A stretch of 64,000 nucleotides of DNA, taken from contig NC_084832.1 in NCBI RefSeq assembly GCF_033115175.1, forward strand, positions 14,683,342 to 14,747,341. The letters run 5' to 3'. The DNA is from Lepus europaeus. Lineage: Eukaryota > Chordata > Mammalia > Lagomorpha > Leporidae. Under the pieces are notes generated by a model. It was not told the origin of the DNA. It ran no database searches and saw only the letters and a program-made list of their open reading frames with translations. Shown here one piece after another: positions 42,911-54,412 of this stretch. Position numbers and translations under genes: made by a program. How positions within the stretch are numbered: position 1 is the stretch's first letter; the number at the start of each line of letters is the position of its first letter.

Positions 42911-45440
42911 TAATTTTTATGATTGACATATGGTGTTGCTGGTGCTGCTCTCTTCTGAATGGAGCATAAGAATCCTCCACATACTCCCGAGTCACCTCTT
43001 GGGTTGACAATGCTTCATTACACTGTAGCTAAACAGCATCTGCTGAAGTTGACTATGGCAAAAATAATCATATTACCATTTGGCGTTCTGATATGACTAG
43101 TAAACTGGTCATAAAATAGATTCAGGATGTGATTGTGCATATCCATGAGAGTACGGATTCTAAGACATATCGTTGGACTTTGAAAAATTGATAACAAATG
43201 ATATCAAATAAAAAGGCATTTTTATAGGAAAATTTGATTGAAGTTCCCTGGTTAGTCATTTAAACCAAATTTACTCCAAAAAATAGCAGTCTGGATGGTT
43301 AATGGGTCTGGTATGGTATGGTTAGGAGGAAAACCTCCAGTGTTCTCTAGCGGGATCTGGTTATGGCTGACAACAATTCACTGACTATTTCAAAGCAGCT
43401 AATAGAGAAGCTTCTTAATGTTCCCAACATGAAGGAATGATTAGTGCCTAAGGGGAAAGCTATGCCTGACTTGATTCTTGCACAATGCATACATGTGTGG
43501 AATGTGTCATTGTACCTTACATGTATGTGTAATTGCTATGTGTCCAATAAAAACAAAAATGTATTAAAACACACAATTCTTTGGAAAATATAAAATTTAA
43601 TAAAGAAATGCATAACGTTACTAGTTAAGAATTATAATAATGAGTCTGTGTTTTGATGTGTCACTGTTGACAGTTTTTAAGCTGCAGCTCACCCTCTACC
43701 CTTGAACCCTACATCCAGGCAATCCGATGAGAAAGCCCAGCGTTCCCTCCCTTGGTGCTGGCCGGAGGATCCAGCCAGCTCCTCACTCCAGCCCCATTTC
43801 CTGCTACAATAAAAACCGTATCTCCCTTCTGGCCCTCTGAGGCTACTCTTGGGCCAACTTGGAAGGCCCACCCTGCTCAGCCCAGAAAGCCTCCCAATGT
43901 AAGAGACCTTTTCATGCCCTCTTGGCGTGTGTATGGCATCACTATTCTTGACATCCAAACCAAATTTGGGTGGGCATACAGCTTTTGTCTCTAGAGTGGC
44001 TACAAGAATTTTCCAGAGATCTGCAGATGAAATCGCCTCCCTATTGTTTACACTGTATGGAGGCCAACTAATATTTGGCGTAATGGCTTATTTGTAGCAA
44101 CTCTGGCAGGAAAATAGTTATCGCAACTGTCTGCCAGCCATTTCCTCTCCAGCCTCACCCCTGGAGCAGCGATGTGCTTGGCTAAGCCATATGCATGCGT
44201 CTGTTTCTTGAGGTCCAGACCTCCCTTTAGTCCTGCCAAGAATATCCAATCCATGTACGGCCTCAACTTCTCTCCTGAACCAGAAGTTTGATCCTGTGGC
44301 CTCGGCCTCACCACTGCCGGGATGGTGGGGCGATGGCCTTCTATGACAAGAAGCACCGGAAGCGAGTTTTGGTGAACACGTCCTCTTATTAACAATCAAG
44401 CCCACTTTTTAAAGGGCAGGCAGAGGGGGCGTAGCTGGTTCAGGGCAACATGAATTCTATAGGGTTAAGCCAGTATTGGCACTGCTATGCTTCTCCAATC
44501 AGCTTGAAGGTCATGTAGCCTACGTAGCTTTCCAGGTGATCCTAATGGGCCTGGGCCCCACCAGGAGCTGTTTACCTGATTGGTAATTACAAGGCCTTTC
44601 AACAGGGAGCAGGGGTGGGGGAAATGTGCCTGCAGCTCCTGCTGCCTGGCAGCAGTCGGGCCATCCCGGGAGACATGGTGTGCCATGCCCTCCTAATCTC
44701 CTGCATGTGCTAGGCAGGCAGTCTCCCAGCCAGGCGCAGGATCACCCACATGATCCAAAGCCTTCTTTTATTGGAGAAGGGAGTTTAAATTTTCCCAAGT
44801 TGTGTTCTTCTCCTCATTGCTCTAAGAACACATTGGGTGTTTGTTCATGGAATGATTGCCTAAGTGCATGGTCCCTGGCCAGATGTTGTCATCTCACCTT
44901 TCAGAAAAAAACCTCCCTGGACGTTGATGTCTGTCCCAAGCAAGCATGGCCACCATGTGCCTTTGGGCACAGCAAGCTGGACTTACCCTACCTAGAGTCC
45001 AGGTCTACATTTTTGCAACTTCCTCAGCCTCAACTTTCTCTGTATTGGTTTCTGGATATCTCCTGTCCTCACACGTGGACACCCCCTGCCCCAGCCCCCC
45101 GAAAGCACCCATGAACATAGACACTTCATTGTAGCTGTGTTGCCCTTATCTTAGTGTGCCTCCTCATTATGTCTGATAAGCATTTTATGTATGGATTGAG
45201 AATTTTTTTTGTTGTTTCTCTTGACTAATTCCTTATGTCATGATTCTGCAATATGTTTACCTACTAGTTGGTTAAAGCATTGCCAAAATATACTTCCTCA
45301 TCAAAGTTGTCTCCATGCTGGATGTTTTCCTTAGTGTATGCCAGTGGGGCTTGTCTCTTGAGGGGTATGATACTAAGAGCCCTTGTAGGGTCCCAAATGT
45401 TCCCTAACTTCCCCAGAGTGTGCCATTATTGCGTTGTCAT
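42911..45440. other. long stretch without young repeats, partly GC-richer
   Basis: About 2.5 kb with no SINE or L1 recognised. The part 43680-45120 is GC-richer, with AATAAAAACC near 43807, TTTAAAAAG near 44408 (TTTAAAAAGTGGGC on the minus strand) and ACCAATCAG-like words. These are loosely reminiscent of LTR promoters but without clear TG..CA limits. Frames of 162 codons (44626-45114, plus) and 115 codons (44048-44395, minus) resemble no family I know. Confidence 0.45.
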
Positions 45441-45830
45441 TCATATTGAATACGTATTGCTGTGTAACTAATTATCCCATGACTTAGAGATATCACTCAG
45501 TAGGTGTTTATCACCTCATAAAGTTTCTGGTGTGCAGAAATTCAGAACAGCTTAGCTGGGTGTCCCTGGTTCAGCATCCTCCTTTGCTTAAAATTTGACC
45601 AGTGCATATGCCAGAGTCTGCCCCTGGAAGCTCTTCTTTTCCACCCAAGCCATGCCACAGGCTGCAGTAGAACTGAAGGATTAGCTACCCTGGACTTGCC
45701 AGTCAGCTATGATGAGCTGGGGGTGGGATCCTGGGTTGTAGGTGACGGGGTGTGGGCCAGACTATTTTCTAACAGGAAAGACATCTCCAGAATTTCTCTG
45801 AATCCACTAGGATGGTCTTTGAAGGGATAA
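45441..45830. mobile_element. possible ancient LTR or DNA-element fragment
   Basis: TATTGCTGTGTAACTAATTATCCCATGACTTAGAGATATC and CTTAGCTGGGTGTCCCTGGTTCAG have the look of an old mammalian repeat that starts TGCTGCATAACAAA. I cannot fix the family. Confidence 0.4.
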
Positions 45831-46049
45831 CATAAGAGAGATAGGATGGAAGAAAGAAACAAACTAGACTATTTGACTTTTTCTTTGAAGCCCAGTGGGA
45901 CCTCCACCTTCACAGTTGGTGGACATCTGGATTGCAGCACCAGACTATGGCCAGAAGAGGGCAGGCTTCTGTGAGCCAGACACCGACAGTTAACAGAATA
46001 GAGGAGGAACACAGAATCAAAACTTCAGAGTTGAAAGGAATCTGAAAAA

Positions 46050-46200
46050 GATAGCAATTAAAATTTTCTTATTTCACAGATGATAAAACCGAGACCCAGA
46101 GCAGTGAAAGTGGCTTGTCCAAGTTCTCTCAGCCTGCTGGTGCAGAGTTGGGATTTGAACTCCTAGCAACCTCTCTACTTTTTTCATTACATTATTTTTT
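46050..46200 (-). mobile_element. MIR SINE, antisense
   Basis: TTATTTCACAGATGATAAAACCGAGACCCAGAGCAGTGAAAGTGGCTTGTCCAAG and GTTGGGATTTGAACTCC are the complement of the MIR core. Confidence 0.82.
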
Positions 46201-46267
46201 AAAAACCAGAATTGCTTGAGAAGTTAGTCAAGGCTCTTAGCTTGTTGGCTTATCCCATTGCACTATA

Positions 46268-46800
46268 TTTTTAAATTCTTTTTTCACCTTAAAAATTCCA
46301 CAGCCATTGTTTGTTATAAAGCTGAAAGCTGAGCCCGGTGATGAGCTCATCGGTAGGATTTCTGGTAGTGAGCATGGGCACCAGGGCCCCCAAACTCTCT
46401 GGACTCCCAGTGGTGGGGGTCGGCTACCAGCAGGGTCTGGTCGTACTGGGTGAGGGTGGCTTTGGTCTCCTTCCTGGAAGCCTCACCCGCATGCTTCTGT
46501 TTATGGGCCATCAGGGCTTTGGAGATGGACTGGTGGACAATGTGGATCTGAGGTATGGGATCACTGCTCTTCACTAGGATACAGATGACCAGGCCAGCAA
46601 ACTGCTGCAGTCCCAGAAGCAGAATGATTTCCAGTAGCTTGTACTGCAGCGTGGGCAGCTCAGTGACCTCCAGGGATCTGGCATTTAAGGCTGTTGTCCA
46701 GTTGGCCGTCTGTTGTCCAGACGGCTGTGGCTGTCTCCTTGTATCTGAAGACCAGCACAGAGGGTAGCTGGCCCTCGGACCTCATGACTGCAGATGTAGG
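46268..46800 (-). pseudogene. RPS16P: processed pseudogene of ribosomal protein S16
   Basis: The parent, RPS16, is a 146-residue protein of the small ribosomal subunit. Read on the minus strand, ATG is at 46785 and stop at 46347. The first part carries SVLVF and ETATAV (parent SVQVF, KTATAV). A frameshift near codon 43 follows, then a frame open to the end with LPTLQYKLLE, HQSISKALMA, LTQYDQTLLVADP and the exact C-terminus YQKSYR. No introns are visible. An A-rich tail lies at about 46268-46286 on the minus strand, so it is an L1-mediated retrocopy. Several arginines of the conserved C-terminus are replaced by His or Trp, many at CpG codons. It is dead: one frameshift and an early stop in the first frame. 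No clear target-site duplication was found. Confidence 0.92.
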
Positions 46801-47012
46801 CCAGAGATCCTCACCACAAGGGGCTGCAACCAGAAAGGCTGGTTCACTTCATGTTAAAAGATTAGGTTGATTTCATTATTTCTTACATCTGAGAACAAGG
46901 ATAATACAATTTTTGATATTTTGACTGAAGTAATTTTAAAACGCTATTATTTTGCTTAAATATACACAAACATTAAGCTAGAGATGACATTTTTATGTTT
47001 ATAGGTCTTCTA

Positions 47013-47064
47013 AAATGATTCATTAAAATGAAATTCTCAAATGATTCATTAAAATGAAATTCAT
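47013..47064. repeat. 26-bp tandem duplication
   Basis: AAATGATTCATTAAAATGAA occurs at 47013 and again at 47039 (period 26), followed by a partial ATTCATTAAAATGA. It is in AT-rich unassigned DNA. Confidence 0.85.
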
Positions 47065-47382
47065 TAAAATGACACAGAAGTTGGCAAGCTGACATCAGTT
47101 GGATCTGGGAGATGGTGTTGTTTGCTACAACTACATTGCTATTCACCACTTGAAATTGGTAATAAGTTTACCATGCCTATAACTCCGTAGGCTGTGTGGT
47201 TAATCAAATTTCCCGGCATTTTATTCTTCCCAAGCCATGACAAACCTCCATTTGCATAGTGAGTCGATTTGGTACAGTTTATTCTCATTTAGTGGTAATA
47301 CTTCATTTACACACTAATCTCATTATCCTCATAAGCTGGATAGTTCTACTTTATCCCCAACATAACTGTAAACATAAATGCA

Positions 47383-47720
47383 GGGGTTGGTGTTGTGGCA
47401 CAGTAGGTTAAACTATTGCCTGCAGCACCAGCATCTCGAATGCCAGTTCAAGTCCTGGCTGCGCCACTTCTGATCCAGGTCCCTGTTAATGTGCCTGAGA
47501 AAGCAGCAGAAGATGGCCCAAAGTACTTGGGTCCCTGCCTCCATGCGGTACTTGGATGGAGTTCCAGGCTCCTGATCTTGTCCTGGTGCAGTACCAGTCA
47601 TTGTGGCCATTTGGGGGACTGAACCAACAGAGGGAAGATTGCTCTCTCTCTCTCTCTCTCTCTCTCCCCCTCTTTCTCTGTAATTCTGCTTTTCAAATAA
47701 GTCAGTAAATCTTAAAAAAA
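47383..47720 (+). mobile_element. C-type SINE, sense
   Basis: GGGGTTGGTGTTGTGGCACAGTAGG head, a (TC)n run at about 47640-47668, tail ending TTCTGCTTTTCAAATAAGTCAGTAAATC. Short flanking repeat AAATGCA on both sides. Confidence 0.92.
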
Positions 47721-49013
47721 CCACAAATGCAAGCACAATGAGATCTGATTGATTATAAGATTGATTAATCGAAGCACTGACATGAACTCTCTACCTGCCT
47801 TCCAAAATCAGAATTTGCAGCTCCATGAAAATAGATTTACAAACCCTTGGGCATCCTCAGGTTGCAATTGGAGGGACTGCTGCTAATGTGCTTGGCTTTA
47901 GTCCTGGTAGTATGTTCTAGACAGAATGTTGTATGTTGTTTGAACAAGTCTTACCTTCATTGCAAATGGAATGAGAAGGCCCATTAACATTTGTGCAACC
48001 ATCAGTGGAACAGCTCATTAACAAATGCACAGAGAACAACAGCCATCATCTTTTCAGCTTTTCTCATGTCGCCCAGGCTTAGGGCATACATTGTAGTAAG
48101 CAGCAAACTCCCGACAGCAGGCTGGGTCTCCCAGACAGCTCAACTGCAGGCTGGAGTGTTTGGCACAGGGCACTGGCTTTGACCTTGTAGTGACTCAGCC
48201 CAGCTGGGAAACTGAATATGAAGTATGACTTGATTCCAACCAGATGCTCAGTGTGACCTGTGCTTCAAGCCCAGCGAGCTGTAGTTAATAATCGATGCCT
48301 TTCAGATGAACCTAACTGCAAGTGTCCAGCCTGAGTAGACTTGCAAGACTTGGTGTAAGCTAATTATTGGTATAAAAACATCAGGCTGCAAGAGCTGTGT
48401 CCACCTCCAGGCCACACGTCAAGAACAGAATCTAGGAAACCAACGGCAACTTGGTTCCCCTTGACCAGAAACCATCATTTTACAGTGTATAGGCGTATCA
48501 GAACATCAAATGGGAAAGCTTAACTTCTTTATCAGCAACACCTCAACAAATCTGGTTATTATTATTATTATTATTATTTTACAAAAAAAATCGGAATGGG
48601 ATTTGTGCCTAAGCCTGATTATGGTCCTTCTGCTGGAAGCTGGGATGATGCCTTGACCAACCAGTGGGTGGAAGCAGGAACATAACGTCTCCATCTCCTT
48701 GTAACTTTGGTGGAGAAAAGAGGCAAATAAGGGGTTGAAATGGAATTAATTAAGCACAACACATTTCAGTGGACAATTTAAAGGCATGAAAGTTTGAGAA
48801 GTTTAGAGGAACACTTTAGATATACACCCTATCTCTGCCTATTGAAATCTTTTGCCTCCTTTTGGGCTTATCTCCAAAGCTACTTTTCTGTGATGCCTTC
48901 CAGATTCCCATCAGGTAGGTCTCAGCCATCCCCCAAGTCCCTTGACCTTGACCTCCCTTGAGTCACTGCTTTGCTTTGTGCTATGTTTACCAGGTGACAT
49001 CCTCCTGAAATGC
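47721..49013. other. repeat-poor non-coding stretch
   Basis: About 1.3 kb without recognised SINE, L1 or gene. The only simple repeat is an (ATT)n run at 48556-48580. The portion 48230-48430 is not AT-rich and shows no repeat signature. Confidence 0.5.
48556..48580. repeat. (ATT)n microsatellite
   Basis: About eight ATT units. There is no SINE tail next to it. Confidence 0.88.
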
Positions 49014-49706
49014 TTTACAGTTGTCCCCTCTTATCTGCAATTTTGCTTCATGTGTTTCAGTTACTTGTGGTCAGCCATGATCCTAAAACATTAAATAGAA
49101 GTTTCCAGAAAGAAGCAATTCGTAAGTTTTAAGTGACTTGCGTTATACTATACTGTTATACTGTTCTGTTTTCATATCACTTATTAATATTATTCTTTTA
49201 CTGTCCAATTTATGAATTAAATTGTTAAAAAAGCTATTTATTTATTTATTTCAAAGTCAGAGTTACAGAGAGAGAGATAGGGAGAGACAGAGATCTTTCA
49301 CCTGGCGGTTCACTTACCAGATGGCCGCAATAGCTAGGGCTCAGCCAAATACAAGCCAGGAGTCAAGAGCTTCATCCAGGTCTCCAACATGGGTGGCAGG
49401 GACCCAACACTTGAACCATTTTCTGCTGCTTTTCCCAGACCATTAGCAGGGAGCTGGATCAGAAGTAGAGCAGCCAGCACTTGAACTGGTGCGTGAATGG
49501 GATGCTGGTATTGCAGGCAGTGACTTTACCCACTATGCCCCAATTTCAGCTCCACGAATTATTATTATTATTTTATCATAAATGAGCATGTATGGGTGAT
49601 CACAGAGCACAGCTAGGGTTTGGTGCTATCCACAGTATTATGTATCCATTGGTGGTCTTGGGATGTATCCCCTGGAGAGAAGGGGGACCTGCTCTATATT
49701 TCTTAC
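49014..49706. mobile_element. Tigger-like DNA transposon remnant, split by a SINE
   Basis: The left end CAGTTGTCCCCTCTTATCTG and right end GAGAGAAGGGGGACCTGCTC are near-inverted copies. Between them lie CAGTTACTTGTGGTCAGCCATGATCC, AAGAAGCAATTCGTAAGTTTTAA and GGTGCTATCCACAGTATTATG. TA dinucleotides flank the ends. With the SINE removed it is about 360 bp, a non-autonomous deletion derivative with no transposase. Confidence 0.8.
49226..49554 (-). mobile_element. C-type SINE, antisense, inside a Tigger-like element
   Basis: AAAAAAGCTATTTATTTATTTATTTCAAAGTCAGAG tail, CGGTTCACTTACCAGATGGCCGC, and head complement CACTATGCCCCAATTTCAGCTCC. Short flanking repeat GAATTA on both sides. Its presence shows the Tigger-like element is older. 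Confidence 0.92.
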
Positions 49707-50714
49707 GAGGCATCACTTATCATCAGAGTGCTTTGCAGGTGACAGGAACTTGAGAACTGATTAGATCACATGAAACTAAATAATTGCCAAATGTTTGTGA
49801 CAAAATAACCTCAGCCAGGGATAGTTTCGTTTTCTTAGTGAGGTTCAGAAATGAGATATCGTCCCAGATGGTGTTGGGCTCTCAGGGCAGGCGAAAGAGG
49901 AAACAGTTTCAGTCTCTACCTGTGTGTGATGATGCAGGCAGAGAGCTGCTTCCAGGATCTATCAAGATTCTGCCAAGAAAGCTGAAAACAACGCTTTGAT
50001 TTTTAGGAGCAAGGTGCACCTTGAGAAAGGATTTATCAGACATTTGGTTACAGGCTCTAGGACTGCTGGTTCCCCCCCATGACTGTCAAGGAGGGATCCT
50101 CTTTCTCTGACCAGGGACACCTGCACTTGCTTTTTGTAGTGGGTCCTCTTGGTGACAACTTCTCTGGGAATGTTGATGGACAGGGGACCTCACAGCAGCC
50201 ACATCTCCAGGAGGGATGGTCCATGTCAGGACAACAAGCAGCCTGCCGTGCAACCACAAAGGCACTACCACGAGATGAAACTGACTCTCTGGATGAGCTG
50301 TGGAGTTGGAAATGATTGTTACCTTCTGATTTCTCTGCTCCTTCTGCCTCTCCATTTCTGACCTTGCAGACTTGTGAATGGAGTTAATCAAAGCTCTTGA
50401 TTGCAGGAGAAGGCTCTGATTAAGATTTAATAGCCAATCACTGCTAGAGAGCTCCTTGCCAACAGGCTCTGGGCAGGCCAAGGTTCGTGCTCAATGTGTG
50501 TCACAGGCGTGACAATCTTCACAGCCAGGGTTATTACCCTCCCAGATGTCAGGTGTGCAATAATGAACACCCATTTCCTTCCAAGAAGGACTTGAAAATC
50601 AGGTAAGTGATTTTCCTGGGCAAGGGTGGGGAGTGAGAGTAGGAGGGAGAAGAAGGAAGTCTCTAGGTAGAACCTCACCAATCTGGGCACTGGCTTGGAC
50701 CTTAGAGGTCCCAT
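49707..50714. other. repeat-poor non-coding stretch
   Basis: No recognised transposon. A 131-codon minus-strand frame (50086-50481) overlaps other frames and resembles no protein I know. GC content is moderate. Confidence 0.45.
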
Positions 50715-50930
50715 TCAAGTGATTCACTCATTAAGCCAATATCTGTTGACTGTCTGTCATGTGTTAGACACTGAGAATGCAACAGTGAACAAATCAGAAC
50801 AAAAAAAATCAGCTCTCCTGGGGTTTATATTCTAGAAGAGGAAGACTGATGGCAAACCCATGTGCAACTAACTCATGCAATTTAACGGAAAGTGACTTGT
50901 GATATAGAAGAAATAAAATAGGAAAGGGAG
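50715..50930. mobile_element. ancient L2-like repeat fragment
   Basis: GTGATTCACTCATTAAGCCAATATCTGTTGACTGTCTGTCATGTGTTAGACACTGAGAATGCAACAGTGAACAAATCAGA, followed by TCTCCTGGGGTTTATATTCTAG, the same old family as at 42.7 kb. Confidence 0.65.
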
Positions 50931-51174
50931 CCAAGAATAGTGTGCTGGGTGTGAGAAAGGCTGCCTTTTCAGATAGGGTAGTCTTCCTGCACAAGGAGCT
51001 ACACAGAACTTGTTGGACACTCTTGTGTCAGAGAACTCACAATATCATTAGGAGACCTCTTTCATTTTGGGGGGGAGGGTTTTTTGTACAAGTCTCTTAT
51101 TGCATTGAATCTGCTTTTTGCATAACTGGCACCCACGTGTTCTGAGCTAGCAAAATAGTACAATGGACAGTCCG

Positions 51175-51640
51175 TGGAACAGTGGGGTTTCTCAGTCCAT
51201 TTTCCACACCTGTAACAAAATACCTGAGGCTGAGAGTTTTATAAAGCAGGGAGGTTTATGTGGCTCACAGTTGGAGAGGCTGGCGGTTCCAGATTGTGTG
51301 GTTTGGTAGATTTGGCTTCTGGTGAGGGCTCACTTGACTGTGTCACATCATTACCAATGCCTCACAGCAGAAGCATGTGCAGGACAGAGAGATCACACGG
51401 CAGGGCAAGGAGCCTGAGACTGGGAAGTGCTCCATTTGCTCTTTTATAATAAGTTGCTTTTATGAAAGCTAACTCAGAGTCTCAAGAGAACCATCTCAAC
51501 TCCACCCAAGGGCAGAGCTCCCAGTAGTCTAATGTCTCACCTCTTGAAAGTTCTTCCACCTCCCAGTGTTGCCACCCTGAGGACCAATCTTCCTATATAG
51601 GAGCCCTTGGGACACCCAGGTAAATCCCACCCAAACCAGA
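51175..51640 (-). mobile_element. MaLR/MLT-like LTR, antisense
   Basis: CCTGTAACAAAATACCTGAGGCTGAGAGTTTTATAAAGCAGGGAGGTTTATGTGGCTCACAGTTGGAGAGGCTGG, then TTCTGGTGAGGGC, GCTCTTTTATAATAAG and CACCTCTTGAAAGTTCTTCCACCTCCCAG: the complement of an old mammalian LTR of MaLR type. Subfamily is not fixed. Confidence 0.65.
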
Positions 51641-51649
51641 GCAGGGGTT

Positions 51650-51890
51650 AGGATCATAGGCGCTGGGCCAGATTGCCTGTGTTTGAGTCTAGTCTTGCCA
51701 TTGACCATCTTGGGCAAGTTGAGGCTCTTTCGTACCTCAGTTTTCCCATGTGAATGATAATGATACCCCTATTGATAGTGGTGATGATGATGGTACTGAC
51801 TGTCTCATGGGATAGGTTAGGAGGATTCCCTGAGTGGTTTAGACCAGCGTTTGACACAGAGCATGCATGGTAAAGCATCTTTTATTATCA
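51650..51890 (+). mobile_element. MIR SINE, sense, nearly full length
   Basis: GATTGCCTGTGTTTGAGTCTAGTCTTGCCATTGACC, TTGGGCAAGTTGAGGCTCTTTCGTACCTCAGTTTTCCCATGTGAATGATAATGATACC, and ATAGGTTAGGAGGATTCC: tRNA-like head, core and tail side in order. Confidence 0.88.
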
Positions 51891-52859
51891 TTCTGAGAAT
51901 GTTATGAAAATTAAATGACATAAAGCTTGGAAGTATCTAGCACACACCTTCATGAGGAGGGATTCACTGGATATCCTTCTTTCTCCACCCGAATCCTTAG
52001 TCTTTTCCTTTCTATCTTCTGTTCCTTTACTCCTAGACTTTCTACTTTACAAAAGGTTAGCTACCATTTCACCTCTAAGAAGCGGAAGTTGTACAGATCT
52101 TTGCAGATTTGTCAGGAAGCTAATGAAGTAGGAACTTCTAAATCCCTTGCTTGCTGAGGCCCTTCTGAAGGAAGAGCCCATCTCATGGTTGTGGTTTTGA
52201 AAAATCTGCAAAAGTAAGATGCTTCTATGTTTTTCTCTTTTTAAAGAAAACCCTCCAGCTTGTCTAAATATCAGCCCCCACAGAATCTGGTTTTATTCCT
52301 ATTGTTAGGTAGTTGTTTCATATATTAAAATTTAGAAAAAAAAACCAGAAATGACCCATAACTCCAGTTTCCCAGGAAAAACATCATTAATGTTAACAAA
52401 AGGCAAAATTAAAACAATACAGGCACAAAGTTCAGACAATACAAATACTCCATGAAAACACAGTAGTCTTTCTAATCTTGCTCTGAGTCCTAGAAGGTAT
52501 TGTTCTTATAAATAACTACTCATTATTTCTTATCTAAACAGCAGAAAAGCATGCATATGCTAGTGCAATTTGAATATGCACTTTAAAGCTCCTTAATTTT
52601 ACTTTGCATTATTACAACACTTGCTTTTTTTGTAGCTTACATGTAGGAGACATCTCCACCTTTGTAAATATAAACATGGAGCAGCCTCATTCTCTTTATC
52701 ACCTGCTTGTGTTTCATGTTGTAATTTATTAAATCCATGATTGACTGAGGTAGAAATCATTTTCATTTCTCCTATTAAAATAATGATGTAGTGGATATTT
52801 TTTACTAAGTTGTAAATTCATAAGGTAGAGAAGCATGAAAATCTAACCCATAAGGAGAA
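51891..52859. other. unassigned non-coding stretch
   Basis: AT-rich. No gene or nameable repeat before the large ancient L1. Confidence 0.45.
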
Positions 52860-53835
52860 AAAAAAATCAATTAATTGAAACTAACCCTGAACTGACATAA
52901 ATGTTAAATTTAGCAGACGAGAGCATTAAAATAGTTGAAATTGTGTCCCACACGTTCAAGGAGCTAAGGGAAGGATTGGATGTGTTAAATTGAGACCTGT
53001 GAAAGATAAACAGATACAAATCAAAATATCTGGAGATGGAAATGACCACCTCTGAGACCACCTCCTCGGCAGACACTGAGGAATTAACTTGAGATAACAC
53101 AAGGACAAACCTAAGGAGTCTGAAGACAGCACAGAATGCAGGCTGAGGAACGTGCAGACTGGAATAAGATAGCAGACAGTTAACAAACTGGGGGGCAACT
53201 TCATAAACTCATAGTAATGCACCTGGAGTCTCTAAAGGAAAAATAGGAATGTCTATGTGTCTGTCTGTGCGTGTGTTTGTGTGTAAATATTTAAAGAAAA
53301 ATGGCTGAAAAATTTCCAAATTTGATGCAAACTACTAAACTAGAGATTCAAGTTGCTCACTAAACTCCAAGCATGAGAAACATGAAAACTATATTAAGAA
53401 GCATCATAAAAGGTACAGAACAGATGATAAAGAGACAATCCTGAAAGCAATCAGAGGGCAGAGGATGACGTTTTATGCACGGAAGAACAAAGACATCAGC
53501 ATATCGTCCTCAGAAACAAAGTGGTGGATTTGGTGGAGCAACAACAATAAAGCAGTGAAAGAGCAAAACAGATTTCACTTTGGAATTTTATCCCCAGAAA
53601 ATAGTTTTTCATGAATGAAGGCAAAATGAAGCATTTTTGAGACAAGCCAAAGCTGAAAGACTTCATGAGCTGCCGACTTCACCTTCAAGGAATGTGAAAG
53701 GGAGTCCTTCAAGCAGAAGGGCAATGCTGCCAGAGAGGACATGGAAGCCGAGACCTACATAAAGGCGAAGAAAGCTCTGACATGATGACGACGTGGGTGC
53801 AAACACAACAATCCTCCCTCCTCCTCCCCCCCCCT

Positions 53836-53902
53836 TCTTCAGATTTATTTATTTATTTGAAAGTCAGAGTTACACACAGAGAGAAGGAGAGGCGGGGAGG
53901 GG

Positions 53903-53934
<32 letters not shown>

Positions 53935-54190
53935 TCTTCCGTCCACTGGTTCACTCCCCAATTGGCTGCAAGGCCAGAGCTGCACTGATCTGAAGCCAGG
54001 AGCCAGGAGCTTCTTTTATGGGTCTCCTACATGGGTTCAGGGGCCCAAAGTCTTGGGCCATCTTCTATTGCTTTCTCAGGCCACACTAGAGAGCTAGATT
54101 GGAAGTGGAGCAGCCAGAAGTCGAACTGGTGCCCATATGGGATGCCAGCACTGCAGGCGGCAGCTTTACCTGCTACGCTACAGCAGGTAG
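53836..54190 (-). mobile_element. C-type SINE, antisense
   Basis: TCTTCAGATTTATTTATTTATTTGAAAGTCAGAG tail, a GGGGAGGGGG then (AG)n run, GGTTCACTCCCCAATTGGCTGC, and head complement GCTACGCTACAGCAGG. Flanks CAATCCTCCCTC / AAATCCTCTCTT are the probable duplication. Confidence 0.93.
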
Positions 54191-54412
54191 CCCAAATCCT
54201 CTCTTATTTAAATCTCTTCAGGATATAATTTCTAGTTTAAGGAAAAATATTAACAATGTACATTTTTTAAAGAATGGGTAGAAAAAACTATATGAGAGAA
54301 GTAGCACAGTCCAGGAGAGGGAAAAATGTAAGCGTCTGTTGTTGCAAGGTCCTCATAACACTTCTGAAGTGGCACAATATTAAGATTATTTTTAAAAAGA
54401 TTGTGATAAGCC

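Noticed and set aside
44626..45114. Plus-strand ORF of 162 codons in the GC-richer block
   Set aside because: Composition is Pro/Ser/Cys-rich as expected from translating GC-rich DNA; no domain, no splice context and no recognisable homologue.
50086..50481. Minus-strand ORF of 131 codons, considered as a retrocopy
   Set aside because: None of the three frames gives a recognisable protein, and no A tail or TSD was found.
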